This document shows, piece by piece, positions 52,361-63,294 of a stretch of 64,000 bases of DNA. This stretch comes from Eublepharis macularius (Eukaryota > Chordata > Lepidosauria > Squamata > Eublepharidae), in contig NC_072790.1 of NCBI RefSeq assembly GCF_028583425.1, positions 155,738,397 to 155,802,396 on the forward strand, given 5' to 3'. How positions within the stretch are numbered: the first letter of the stretch is position 1; each line of letters starts with the position of its first letter. A program made the translations under genes and the position numbers. Under the pieces are notes generated by a model. It was given only the letters and a program-made list of their open reading frames with translations, did not search any database and was not told the DNA's origin.

Positions 52361-53746
52361 TCACAGGAAGATTGATTGTAGGACCGCCATGCCCACTATC
52401 GTTTCCTTCCTGTCCAGCACATCTAGGGCATAGTGTTTGACAAAAGTGTCCACAGACGCCCAGGTCGCCGCCTTGCAGATATCTCGTAGAGGGACACCTC
52501 TCAGGAGCGCTGCTGAAGCTGCTTGCGACCTGGAGTGAGAATGTATCTCCAACGGACAAGGTAATTTTGTATATTTGTAACTTAACAAAATAGCTTGCAC
52601 TACCCACCGAGCCACAGTCTGAGGATTGGTTCCCATCCCCTTTTTTGGGCCCACAAAGCAAATAAACAGGTGAGAATCTTTCCTAAAGGGCTTTACCCTA
52701 TCCAGATAAAACAAGAGAGCCCTACGAACATCAAGGTATGAAGGGATCTCTCAGCATCTGAAGAATGATCTTTGAAAAATACAGGTAAAGAAATTTCTTG
52801 CAATAAATGAAATTTGGACACAACTTTAGGTAAAAATTCTACCTTTGTCCTGAGGACCACTTTATCAGGGTGGATACTCAAGTAGGGGGGATCACACGAC
52901 AGAGCCGCCAATTCACCTACCCTTCTGGCAGATGTGACGGCAATAAAAAATGCCACCTTAAAAGAAAGGAAATTCAAGGGGCAGGTAGCTAAGGGTTCAA
53001 AAGGTTTGGACATAAGTTTGGTCAACACTAGGGGAAGAGACCATTGAGGTACCAACACTCTTACTAGTGAGAATAAATTGTTCAGCCCCTTCAAAAACAA
53101 TTTGGATGTGTAATGAGAAAACACTGTCTTCCGATCCACTGGTGAGTGAAAAGCAGAGACTGCAGCTAAATAAACCTTAATAGAGGAGTTTGACAACCCA
53201 GATTGTTTTAATCCCCATAAAAAATCCAGAACTTCGGGGAGGGGGGGAAGTCAACGGGTTTAACCCCCTACCCTCCCACCATACTGAAAATTTATTCCAT
53301 TTCAAGGAATACGACTGGCGTGTGGATAAGCAACGTGCATTCTGAAGCACATGCATTACTCCTGCAGAGAAGGCCCATCCTGCAGAATCAGCCACGCCGT
53401 CAGTCTGAGTGTATGCACTCTGTGATGGAACACCCCCCGAAAGGACAACAGATCTGGTTGTTCCGGGAACTGGTACATCTGACTGTGGAGTCTCAGAAGA
53501 GAATGGAACCACGGTTGTCTTGGCCAGTAAGGGGTTACCAGAATGGCTGATGTTTTGTCCATCTGAATCTTGGAGAGTACCCTGGCTAAGAGGGGAAACG
53601 GGGGAAACATGTAACGAAGACGACCGGACCAGGTTAACTGAAACGTGTCCCCAAGTGACTCGAGGCCGACGCCTCCTCTTGAGCAGTAGTTGGGAATCTT
53701 GCGGTTTTCCTCTGTGGCAAAAAGATCTAAGTCTGGGGTCCCCCAT
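52361..53746 (-). pseudogene. DIRS B2 tyrosine recombinase, frameshifted
   Basis: The N-terminal DNA-binding part is NARCLSTRQSYSLKWNKFSV (about 53320), overlapping the polymerase end in another frame. After a frame change come SSIKVYLAAVSAFH and VTSARRVGELAALSCDPPYL, with the first catalytic Arg. A second change near 52700 leads to IHSHSRSQAASAALLRGVPL and FVKHYALDV (catalytic Tyr). In the second box H and R are not spaced HxxR as in AHSTR-type boxes (HSHSR here), suggesting a small in-frame indel. Two frame breaks make this copy unlikely to act. Confidence 0.8.
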
Positions 53747-55260
53747 TCTGAAAAGACAGGATTTAAATACTTATCGTGAAGAGACCATTCATGGGTATCA
53801 CCCCCCAACCTGCTAAGGTGGTCAGCTGTTACATTATCAACACCTGGTATATGCACCGCCACTAGCCAGACCGCATGATCAATAGCCCACTCCCAGATCT
53901 TCACCGTCTCCTCGCATAGTGCTGGAGACAATGTACCCCCTTGTTTGTTCAAATAAAACATTGTAATGGTGTTATCCGTAAGAATTTTGACTGTCTTATT
54001 CTGTACTAGATCAGAAAAAGAAATCAAGGCGTAATAGACCGCCCGTAACTCAAGGAGGTTGATGTGTTCTGTGCACTCTGACTCCTCCCACATTCCGTGA
54101 GCATACAAGCCCTCACAATGGGCACCCCAACCCAGGGTAGATGCATCCATAGTAACCGAAACATTTGGCTGTCTACAACCAAAACCAATCCCCCCAAAGA
54201 GGTTGGAATCCTGTAACCACCAATCTAGGGATAAGATGACCCTGCGAGGGATACTCAATTTCTTCCTCTGGGAATCTTTTTCAGGGAAAAAGGCCCTAGA
54301 AAACCAAAGTTGTAAAGGTCTCATCTGAAGCCTTGCTAGGGTGATCACAGCCGTGGTGGCAGCCATATAACCCAGAAGAACCTGAATAAGCTTCGCTGGT
54401 TGGAACCTGCATCTCTGAAATTTTTTAACAAGAGCCTTAATCTTGCAGACCCTATCTGAGGGCAAGAATCCCATATTTAGGGACCCATCGATAATGGCCC
54501 CAATGAACTGAATCACTTTAGAGGGAACCAGTTTAGATTTCTTTTGATTCACGAATAACCCCAATTTCAAACAGGTATCCAAGGTAATAGACTCCTGGTT
54601 AGTGACATCCTCCTCTGAATGGTCAACAATCAACCAGTCATCAAGATAGGGGAAGATGCAGCACCCCTGAGTCCTAAGGAAGGCAATCACTACTGCCACA
54701 CACTTGGTAAATACCCTAGGGGCAGTGGATAACCCAAATGGGAGAACACGGTACTGAAAAATCCTGTTACCATAGGTAAAACGTAGAAATTTCCTATGTT
54801 CAGGAAAAATGGAAACGTGGAAATATGCGTTTTTAAGATCTAAGACCCCAAACCAGGAGTCTAAGGGTAGTAAATTTAAGACTGTCTGCAAGGTAGTCAT
54901 CTTGAACTTTTGGGTCTTTATAAACGTATTTAACCCTCTGAGATCCAAGATGGGGCGTAAACCTCCATCCTTCTTGTCTACCACAAAAAAGTTCGAGTAG
55001 AAACCAAGGGGGGAATCAGAAGGAGTCACCTCTTCAATAGCCCCTTTATTTAGCAAGGCTAATAACTCAGACACTACCCCAGATTGAGGTGTATGAGAGG
55101 AAAAAACAGGGAGCCGGAGACCAGGCCACTGAACAAACTCAATTTTATAACCAATGTTAACCAACTGTAACACCCAAACATCTGAAGTGATAGCATTCCA
55201 CTCTGAAAAGAAAAGAGAGAGCCTGTCCCCAAAATAGGGATCAGGTCCCTGTAACTGTCA
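53356..55260 (-). CDS. DIRS B2 reverse transcriptase / RNase H polyprotein
   Basis: At least 605 codons are open from an ATG at 55171-55173, and coding similarity extends upstream to about 55260. The RT has VDKKDGGLRPILDLRGLN, VLDLKNAYFHV (first catalytic Asp) and PYLDDWLIV (catalytic pair at residues 178-179). RNase H follows with MDASTLGWG (Asp 343), ELRA (Glu 375), ILTDN (Asp 400) and VDNVTADHLSR (Asp about 451). A C-terminal region with PDLDLFAT, LRYMFPPFP and VTPYWPRQPWF corresponds to the DIRS methyltransferase-like tail. All catalytic residues are intact. RT copies RNA into the DNA circle that the recombinase integrates. Confidence 0.88.
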
Positions 55261-55362
55261 GAACTGTTTTTGGGAATGTCCCGGTTCCTTGGACTGGTGT
55301 TGGTTATTTCCCTGTCTACTCTTGTTGCCCTGCCTTCTCCTCTGGAAGGTAGACTGTGGGCC

Positions 55363-57360
55363 TTAGTAGCCGTGTTGAGATTGGAACCCATACTCATAGT
55401 AAGGGTGATAGCGCTGCTGACGATTCTTAGTAAAGGGTCTATACTGAGCGCGATTAGGCTGATGCTGATGTAGAACGTCATAGGATCGAGCTGTCAATTT
55501 GTCTTTCCGTTTCTTAGAAAGATACTCATCCGTTCTATCAGAGAACAGGTTCTGTCCCTCGAAGGGAAGGTCTTCTACTTTGGCTCTCGTATCTAAAGGT
55601 AGAGCAGTGGTTCTTAGCCAAGCGAACCTACAAAGCACAAGTGCAGATAGAAGTGCTCTGGCAGATGAATCAGCCATGTTTCTACTAACAGTAATCTGGT
55701 GGCGGGACAAACGCACAGCCTCTTCCTGGATGACTCGAAGGAAGACTCTTTGGTCCTCAGGAAGCTGGGGGACAAACATTGCTACTTTTGTCCATAGCAA
55801 CAACTGGTAAGCGGCCATCATCGCCGCATAGTTAGCAATTTTAATACCAAATGCTGTTGAGGCATAGACCTTCCTTGCTAAGGAGTCAATCTTTCTACTA
55901 TCTTTCTACTATCCGCCGGAACCAAAAGGGATCCTTGCTTGGGTTTCGATTGCATGTCCTCCGTGACAAGAGAGGAGGGAGGCGGATGAAGGGATAAGAA
56001 TGGACATTGTTCATCTTAGACTCTATAGAGATTTTCAATTTTCTTATTTGTAGCAGGAAGAGAGGCAGGTTTCAGGTTTAAACCTGACAGGAGCTCCACA
56101 AATCCTTCAATCATAGGGAAGGCAATTGTTGGAGTCGATCCGGAGTACACATGCTTCAAAATCTTATCTTTGGATCGTGGTTCCGAAGAAGCCACCTCAA
56201 TCTCTAGCGCCTTTGCCATCCTTTGGAGAAGCTCACTGTAAGTGCGAAAATCTTCCGTCGGGGAAGCTTCCTCCAAAGGGCCAATAACTCTCTCCGGTGA
56301 ATCCGAGGGAGGAGAATAATAAGACCTCTCAAAGGGAACATAACCATCAGGCTCGGTATCTGAGAAAACAGGGGTCCATCTGGATCCCCCTGGGGAAAAA
56401 GCGCTCATTGAAGGCGAGCGAGATCGTCTCCTGGAACCATGGTCGGAACCATAAGATCTCTCTTCATAGTAGCGGTGTCTAGCAGAGTACGGGCTGTATC
56501 TGTCTGAACGGCGCGATCTTGGTTGACCCCTATCCATTCGAGAGGAGCGCGAGGACCATGAATCTCGAGAGGGTGAATGAGTCGGGGGTTTTTCTATCAT
56601 AATTACATCTGATTCCCGGGACCTCTCAGACTCCAGGGTTCTCTTCGGGGAGGTTGCATCCCCTGAACCTCGATGAGCTGCAGCAAGCGGTTCCGACTCG
56701 GACGCATCTCGTTGGAGAGTGATGACACTCGAGTAACTGTTTGTCCGACTTCAAAGAATGGTGCTTCTTCTTTTTCTGCTTCTTCTTCTCCAAACTCGTT
56801 CCTGATGGATCCGATGGTCTCGGATCCGAAGATCTTTGCGAAATACTTTGTCGGTCCAATAGCGAATCACTCTGAGGGGTTTTCAGCTCCGAATGGGGCA
56901 CGGAAGCCTCCCTCCTAGGTTGATCTCCTGACCTGAAGCCCGACGGTTCCGAAGCGGGCCTCAACCTCGAGATCGGATCCGATGAGGTGGTAGCGATCGG
57001 ATCCGAGGAGCCACGCGCCAAAGCGACTGGGGTTGGCGGTCTCGGGTCGGAACGAGTGGGAGACTGGCGGGAATGCGGCGATTTCTCCGCAGATCCTGAA
57101 GTCAGAGTGGCGGATTTTCCTGGCGCGGGAGATTTGCCCGGCGCAGACGGATCTGTTACTGCCATCGCGCACTGCCATAGATAGGCCTGAAGTCTACCCG
57201 ACCTTTCTGCCCTGGCCTTCGGCGTGAAGGTTCGGCAGTACTTACAAGTTTGCGGATTGTGTGTCTCGCCCAAACAGTATAGGCATTGAGAATGACCATC
57301 CGATTTGGTCATTTTTCAATCACACGTCGAACAACGCTTGAATAGAGCTTTCTCAGACAT
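55363..57360 (-). pseudogene. DIRS B2 gag-like protein, one stop and frame changes
   Basis: From an ATG at 57358-57360 the frame reads MSEKALFKRCSTCD, an in-frame TGA, then KMTKSDGHSQCLYCLGE and CKYCRTFTPKARAERSGRLQ. Paired CxxC motifs suggest a metal-binding N-terminus. A long Ser/Pro/Arg region follows (SPSRDSWSSRSSRMDRG), frame-shifted near 56610. Then come LLQRMAKALEIEVASSEPRS and, after another break near 55900, QLPEDQRVFLRVIQEEAVRL and SRNMADSSARALLSALVLCR. The lysine/arginine-rich end (KRKDKLTARSYDVLHQHQPN) probably binds nucleic acid. The gag role is inferred from position. Confidence 0.8.
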
Positions 57361-57439
57361 CTTCCAGAAACACGACAAACGCTATTCTGAAGAGCAGAGC
57401 TAGCAAGAACCTCTCAAGTCGGTGGCAAAAGAGGAACTG

Positions 57440-57610
57440 AGGGTACGTCGGGGGTGCCCTGCCTCTTAGGAGCTGTTTTTCGGCAGGAAAAGACAGCCGC
57501 GCATGCGCGCTAGGAGGCAGGGGCGCCCCCTAGTGGCTTTGAGCTGTAAAAATCACCGAAGTCGGCAGGCCTGCATGTGCACAGTCCCATGTGGGACTGC
57601 ACAGGAAGAC
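57440..57610. repeat. DIRS B2 right inverted terminal repeat
   Basis: Reverse complement of 52000-52165, with TTTTTCGGCAGGAAAAGAC, CCCCCTAGTGGCTTTGAGCT and GAAGTCGGCAGGCCTGCA. Confidence 0.88.
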
Positions 57611-57618
57611 CGCAGGTG

Positions 57619-57945
57619 AACTGGGGGTTATACGCCTTTGGCTCTCATAGAGCAGAATGGCAGCTCTCTGGTTGGCAGCCAGAGCTGCCTATCAAGCTTT
57701 GGAGGGCTGATATTGGTGTTCCCAGGGCTGCAGAAGGGCTGCAGAAGTCCAGCCCCCTGTTGCCTATAGATTGATTGGTTCCAGGTCATCTGCAGTGATG
57801 AACCTGAATACGAACCAAACGAACTGCCCTAAAAATCATAGCGGTTCGTTAGAAATGCACTCCGACAAACTGCTGGTTTGAGAACTACGAACTGGCCAGG
57901 TTTGTGATGAACTTTGGTTCATATTTTGGTCCATGTCCCTCTCTA
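57619..57945. mobile_element. hAT-like element, right part
   Basis: Carries AGAGCTGCCTATCAAGCTTT and GAACCAAACGAACTGCC and ends TTTTGGTCCATGTCCCTCTC, the degenerate family terminus. It is probably the other half of the copy starting at 49773, split by DIRS B2 and other insertions. Confidence 0.55.
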
Positions 57946-58029
57946 GTCAATACAGCTTGATTGGAGTAGGGGAGAAATTATTAGGGGTAGGAAAGGCAGT
58001 AAACTGGCATCTGCAGTGAGATAAGAATC

Positions 58030-58465
58030 CTATGTAACTATTCAGCACTGAGGTGTATGGTGTTCATTGTTTTGAATTGTGAATGAACTCAGTTTCAGCA
58101 ATCTCACATTGCAATCTCCCCTTGAAGCTTCTCTGTTTGAGGACTGCCAGTTTTGGGACAGCAATGTAAAGTCCAGGAAGATGAAAATGTTCTCCCACTG
58201 GTTTTTGAGCGCTGTGATTTTCATTTTATCTAAATTTATTTATTTTAAAGTCAGATTTATTTATTTTAATGTCAGATTTATGTCCATGTATTCTTTTGTG
58301 TAGGGACTGATCTGTTTGTCTGATGTAGAGAGTGGAAGGCCATTGCTGACACTTGATAGCAAATATAACATTTGAACATTGCTGATGGGTGGGAGCTGAG
58401 GAAGCGCTGCTATAAGTCAGCCATTAAAATGTTGGTATATTGTAGTGCCATGCGAGTGCCCATGG
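58030..58465 (-). pseudogene. PLE RT block joined to GIY-YIG remnant, inverted part
   Basis: The minus strand reads MGTRMALQYTNILMADL, QRFLSSHP, then CYICYQVSAMAFHSLHQTNR and, in another frame, HKRIHGHKSDI. In an intact PLE about 250 codons separate the RT block from the endonuclease; here they are adjacent. This indicates an internal deletion. Confidence 0.65.
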
Positions 58466-58474
58466 CACAACAAC

Positions 58475-59580
58475 CCCCACCCCACATGTGTATGGGAAAT
58501 AAGCCCTGAAGGAATTTCACCAGGGCTTCAGCGACTTCCACCCCACCATCAACCTGACAATGACTCAATCCACACAGGAAGTATATTTTCTTGGCACCAC
58601 AGTATGAATACATGACAGAAGCTTAAGAACCACTTTATATATATACTAGAAACCTACTGATTAGCAAATGTATTGGGCAAACAGTCACCTAAACACATTA
58701 AACAACTCATCATGTACAGCCAAGCTCTACGTTACAGCTGCATCTTTTCCAACACCTGTGACAGAGGTTCTCACTTGTAGAATGTGCAACAGACATTTTT
58801 GGAATTACAATACTCATTTGACTTAGTAAGGAAACAGACCGACAAAGCCAGAATTATACCAAGGGATAACCTACTACAAGATAGGCCCAAATGAAAGAAC
58901 AACAGAATGTCACTGGGGGTCACAAACAGCTCTCAGTTTAAACCAGTTCAATGCATCATTAATGACTTGCAACTTATGCTGGACAATGATGCTCTCCTCT
59001 CACAAGCATTGGGAGGCAAACATTTTCATGCCCACAGACAGCCTTACCTTAAAGAACGTCTCATTCACAATAATGTGTTTCCTAACATGGACTCTGGGAA
59101 CAGGGTCTGCAATAAACTAAGATGCCAACTCTGTCTTCATATCTACTCCATCAACGTAAGCACTGGACCTAACCACACCAGTGATATCATCTCAGGTTTA
59201 TTTACTTGTTCATTTTATCATCATCATCATCATCAACAACAACATCATCACAACAACATTCAATTTACATACAGCCCTTCAAGACAACTTAACACCCACT
59301 CAGAGCAGTTTATAAAGCATGTCATTATTATCCTCACAACAATAATCACCCTGTGAGGTGAGTGGGGCTGAGAAAGCTCCTAGAAGCCGTGACTGACTCA
59401 AGGTCACCTAGCTGGCGTCAAGTGGAGTGGGAATCAAACCTGGTTCTCCAGATTAGAGTCCCGTGCTCTTAACCACTACACCAAACTGGCTCTTTCAATG
59501 TTATATATGCTATTAAATGACAGCAATGTCTTTTCACTCTTTACACTGAACAAATAGGTGAGTCCTGGATTACAATGTAA
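58475..59580 (+). pseudogene. PLE RT thumb, linker and truncated GIY-YIG remnant
   Basis: Reads ALKEFHQGFSDFHPTINLTM, then after stops the linker FKPVQCIINDLQLMLDNDAL, LSQALGGKHFHAHRQPYLKE and CNKLRCQLCLHIYS (Cys-rich). A SINE at 59225-59495 splits FTC from NVIYAIK. The endonuclease stops after about 25 residues. Not functional. Confidence 0.7.
59225..59495 (-). mobile_element. tRNA-derived SINE inside the second PLE
   Basis: Minus strand: tRNA-like head with GTGGTTAAGAGCACGGGAC and GGTTTGATTCCCACTCC, body CTCACCTCACAGGGTG, GTTTATAAACTGCTCTGAG, and a TTG/TGA repeat tail (59219-59260 on the plus strand as CAT/CAA units). Confidence 0.8.
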
Positions 59581-59834
59581 GATTACTGAAATGGAATTAA
59601 CTCACAAATTCAGAACAATGGACCCCCTGGGCTGATTTGAGACACAGGATTATCATCTCATTCTAGATGCTAACTTCTGCTCTTATCAACCTGCATTGTA
59701 CCATTGTAACTTTACATCTTTACGCTCATCCTTACCATACCCCTCTCACCTTCTGGCTGGGATATAAAGGATCTCCATTCCTGCTTTTATCTGACAAATG
59801 GAACTTTGAGTCTCGAAAGCTTATATTCTCTTTA

Positions 59835-60062
59835 TAATGATGCACATAGTAGAAAGCTTTGTTGTAAACTATAAAAAACAGGCAGATTTTCTTCTTAAAT
59901 TTTCTGGTATGCTCTATTAACCATTCTAAATTTGTGATATGATCTCTAGTACTTCTTTTTCTGAATCCAGCTTGGATATCTGGCATTTCCTCTTCCATAT
60001 ATATTAAGAGTCTTTGTTGTAAAAATGTGGACATCACTTTGCTTGTGTGGAAAATTAACGCT
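59835..60062 (-). pseudogene. BovB (RTE) LINE RT fragment
   Basis: The minus strand reads STFLQQRLLIYMEEEMPDIQ, then AGFRKRSTRDHITNLEWLIE and FFIVYNKAFYYVHH. This matches the BovB RT block QAGFRKGRGTRDQI...FIDYxKAFDxVxH, with the catalytic Asp lost (YNKAF). About 75 codons remain. Confidence 0.75.
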
Positions 60063-60484
60063 ATGGTCCAATAGTGGAAGTGTATGTGATTTGGTCTACA
60101 GGCATGGAATATCTAAATGCAAATGCTATCCTAATTAAATACTCTCTGGCAGACATGGAAGCTGAACTACATTTGTGGTATAGCTCCCCCACTACACATA
60201 AGATATTCTTTTCTCTCTTTAAAAGAAACACATAAAACCCCTCTACTGACAAGTCCTAAATATGATTTGATCAAGCCAGAAAAAGTGTTTTTAAAGGCCA
60301 AGTTCTTTGCTGACTGTGTTTGTTGTACAAACATCACCATGAGGAAGATACTGCAATAAGAAAATGAATAAACTCCATTGTGTCCCCTTGACTGTTAGTG
60401 CAAGGGAGTTAAAAGGAATACATATTTACTATGTCATACTAGCAAACATGCAGATTAATAAAACACCAAAACAATAAAACAGCA

Positions 60485-60884
60485 ACACAATTATTGGGAC
60501 ATATGAAAACGGACAGAAAGAAATTGATTCATTTGAAATGTGGTGCTGGAGAGTTTTACGGATACCGCTGATGGCCAAAAAGACCAATAAGTGGGTTCTA
60601 GATCAAATCAAGCCTGAATTCTCCCTAGAAGCTAAAATGACAAAACCAAGGCTATCATACTTTGGTCATATCATGAGAAGACACAATTCTCTGGAAAAGT
60701 TAATAATGTTAGGAAAAGTGAAAGGCAGTAGGAAAAGAAGAAGACCTAAAACGAGATGGCTTGAATCAATAAAAGAAGCCATGTTCTCCAATTTGCAAGA
60801 TGTGAGCAAGTCTGTTAATGATATTTTGGAGGTCTTTCATTCATAGGGTTACCATAGGTCAGAGGTGACTGCACATAACACACA
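60485..60884 (+). mobile_element. BovB (RTE) LINE 3' end abutting a CEP170 exon
   Basis: The plus strand encodes the BovB C-terminus: FEMWCWRVLRIPLMAKKTNK, LSYFGHIMRRHNSLEKLIML and KGSRKRRRPKTRWLESIKEA. It is followed by the BovB 3' end, GGTTACCATAGGTCAGAGGT then GACTGCACATAACACACA. The frame is open from 60538 to 60846. The element stops at about 60884 and the CEP170 exon begins at 60891, on the opposite strand. Confidence 0.85.
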
Positions 60885-60890
60885 GATTAC

Positions 60891-60979
60891 CTGATTTTGC
60901 CAGCTGTTTTATCTATGGACTGTCTAATCTTCCGAGAAAATTGGAAGACTGAAGATAACAGCAAGGTGTCTCCCATGAC
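60891..60979 (-). CDS. CEP170: CEP170 coding exon (fourth from end)
   Basis: This 89-base exon encodes [18 protein letters not shown], then [11 protein letters not shown] and the first two bases of an arginine codon (visible residues 57-86). The acceptor reads TTTTCAG and the donor is GTAATC, a weak donor lacking the usual G at +5. The exon is invisible as a long ORF because of its size. It ends in phase 2, matching the single leading base of the 38568-38661 exon. The 3' end of a BovB LINE lies only about six bases into the downstream intron. Confidence 0.85.
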
Positions 60980-63126
60980 CTGAAAATGTTTGAAGACAAA
61001 ATGAACACATTTACTGACGTAAAATATTACTTTGCTGATCAGCACTACAGTTCCTATGCTACTTTCTAAAAATCAAGTGTTAATATACATTGGCTCATAC
61101 AAGTTATGTGTCAAGCGAGCATTGTAGAAGATTTTCTCTCCAGACAGTTCTTCCTATGTACTTCTTCCTTACTTCAGGAGACGTACAGAATCATGTCAAA
61201 CTATTAACTTAATATGACATGCTTATGTAAGAAAATTATATCATATATGACAAAGTCAAGAATCTGTTCTCTTAATGGGAAAACAAGCACTTTCAATCCA
61301 ACTGTGAAGTTATGCAGTAGCATTCAAAAAGGAAAGGATTATATACTTTGAAGAAAAGGATTATACATTTCAATGTGTGTGAAACAGGAATTTCATGAAA
61401 GTACCTCCCAAAGCAAAGAAAGTATTATTACTGCGTAGCATTTTCTAGAACACTTCTCAGTTCAAATCTCATTTTCAACGGTTTTCCTTTATAAGAAATC
61501 AGAACAAGTGAGGGAACCTAACGGTGTGTGCCAGCATCAAATCCAAGTCTCAGTAGATTAATGATGACAAATGATGAGTGTGAAAAATGAATGTTATTGG
61601 GTTACATTCGACATTAGCGACATATACTAACCTTTATGGTAGCGTGTAAAGGGCACAGCATTCAAAAACAAGAAGGATATAATGGCAGTGCAGGATTGCT
61701 TGTACTATGAACAGCACATTGGCCGTTCACTCCCTAGCTTTCCCTTGCAGCTAATGCACATTTCCTGCTTTTTTCGGAATACACACAGTAGCCTACACCA
61801 GAATATCTGAACAGTCCCTTCCAACAGTAGTACTTTGCTATGCTTGTGTGAGTAACCGTTCTTTCTGGCAACTGAATAAAGTGGTACTAGTACATAATTT
61901 CCAGTTAAGGAGAGTCTCCCCAAGGCCTCTCTCCTCTCTGGTGAGTAGTTATTATCTATGCTACTTTCACACTACCAAGATCCCATGTGTGCATGCAGAG
62001 AAGATAGAGTGCACTGAAAATCGACTTATATCTGCATACAGGGATGCACGAAAAGGGAATTCAGAACTGTGCCTTGTAATACTTGGTGCACTGGCTGCGA
62101 AGCTGGGGCTAAATTTCAAACTAATGTACACATTGGGTTGCATCCTAAGGTCTGTCAGCTGTGGTCCACTCATGGAAAGGATATTTCCTGCCGTTCCATG
62201 CTTGCTGCTGTTCTCTGTGTGCCCTGCTTGCAAGGACCAGAGGATTCTTGGAAACAACATGAAATGCAGCAATATGAAAGTTATGGATCTTCTCCCCACC
62301 TGGCTGCTCAACTTGTGCCAGGAAATGTGACTTTTGCTTGTGTTAAGCATATTAAGATGCAACCCACGGTTTACTCTTTATCATTAAACACTAAAGGAGT
62401 GAGATTTTCTAGGAGCCAGATAGAAGAAAAATAGTCCTAACTTCTTCAGCAACCCAGGTGCCAATCAAAAAGTCCAGTCATTTTGGTGCAAATGATACTG
62501 ACTACTTGGAGTTTTGCACCTCTGTTCTATTCATAATGAAACAAAACACAAGGAACACTGGCTGTCTTAGACTGTTCTCTTGCCTTTATGAAACTGGACC
62601 CAGATGTCCTCAATTCAAAACATATAAGTAGATAGTCCCTGTAGTGGTGCAGCTTGTCTGAAACAGAATGGTTAAACTATATAACCATTTTAATTGAATT
62701 ATTTAAATGTACTGATGCTGAAATATATGGTTATGTGTGTGTCAGCACAAGGATTGTACATGATCCTTTGGGTTTGTATTACTAACCTCTTTTCATACTT
62801 CTTAGTGAGAAAGGGATAGAAATTGGAAGATATACTGTTCCCTCCCCCCACTTCATTGAAAATCCTCCTCAACCCCATACCTTCTATACTAATAATAACC
62901 CACAGCACTTGCCTCTAGTTAGAAGCAGTTGATGAGAGACACTGAGTAATGAGGATCCAAAACTGAATTATCACCTCCAATGGCTCTAATTACAGCAGAA
63001 GATGTAGTTCCCACCTAAGTGATTTGGTAATGAATGCTAAAAAAAGGCTGGTTATTGGTACCCTCTGTCTTTCACTAAGCTCTCGCTATAAAAACAAAAA
63101 TAATTTCTAGATGAGAGGACACATAC
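60980..63126. other. CEP170 intron, no recognised content
   Basis: About 2.1 kb without a recognised gene or transposon. Frames at 61848-62434 (both strands) have no similarity I know and lack exon signals. Confidence 0.4.
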
Positions 63127-63294
63127 TTCATCCCTACTCCAGGTTCGTCGGCGTGTAATTGTTGGAGGTTCAGGAATATCTGTTGGTTGTGGTTTAGAAT
63201 CACTGGGCCGATTGTTCCCATCGGGTGTTTTAGCATTTACTATTGGAGGAATCTTCCTGAAGTTTAGACTCTCATCAAATACACGGTCAACTAG
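63127..63294 (-). CDS. CEP170: CEP170 coding exon (fifth from end)
   Basis: This 168-base exon encodes 56 whole codons (visible residues 1-56), beginning [17 protein letters not shown] and ending [10 protein letters not shown]. The acceptor is a pyrimidine-rich tract ending TTTTTCAG (reading the minus strand) and the donor is GTATGT, so both borders are phase 0. The middle is proline- and polar-rich and probably disordered. The RRRTWSRDE ending leads directly into VMGD of the next exon, as expected for CEP170. No in-frame stop is present. Confidence 0.85.

Larger units (their letters stand above)
51949..57618 (-). mobile_element. DIRS retrotransposon B2, near full length, minus strand
   Basis: This is the best preserved element here: 5.67 kb with ITRs (about 52000-52165 and 57440-57610, roughly 90% identical), an internal complementary region (52225-52316), gag, RT/RNase H and a tyrosine recombinase. 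The recombinase overlaps the polymerase end in another frame, as usual in DIRS. It lies in the 22-kb CEP170 intron on the gene's strand. Only a few breaks are seen (a stop and frame changes in gag; frame changes in the recombinase). It appears to have landed in a hAT copy (49773 onward, 57619-57945). Confidence 0.9.
57950..59850. mobile_element. Second Penelope-like element, rearranged
   Basis: Plus strand from about 58475: GKxALKEFHQGFSDFHPTIN, LTMTQSTQEVYFLGTTV and an LYxxKPTD thumb block; then KERLIHNNVFPNMDSGNRVC with CNKLRCQLC and FTC. After a SINE it continues NVIYAIKxQQC, and a tail with CTCGAAAGCTTATATTC ends near 59830. Minus strand (57950-58465): MGTRMALQYTNILMADL, an RT block that normally precedes ALKEFH, joined to a GIY-YIG stretch (YICYQVSAMAFHSLHQTNRS). 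The two halves lie head to head around 58470. All parts carry stops. Confidence 0.75.

Noticed and set aside
53356-55260. RT as part of an endogenous retrovirus
   Set aside because: DIRS-type RT order, a tyrosine recombinase instead of an integrase, no protease, and inverted rather than direct terminal repeats.
61848-62434. Overlapping frames on both strands as an unknown gene or processed pseudogene
   Set aside because: No family similarity, no splice signals and no poly(A) tail or target duplication.
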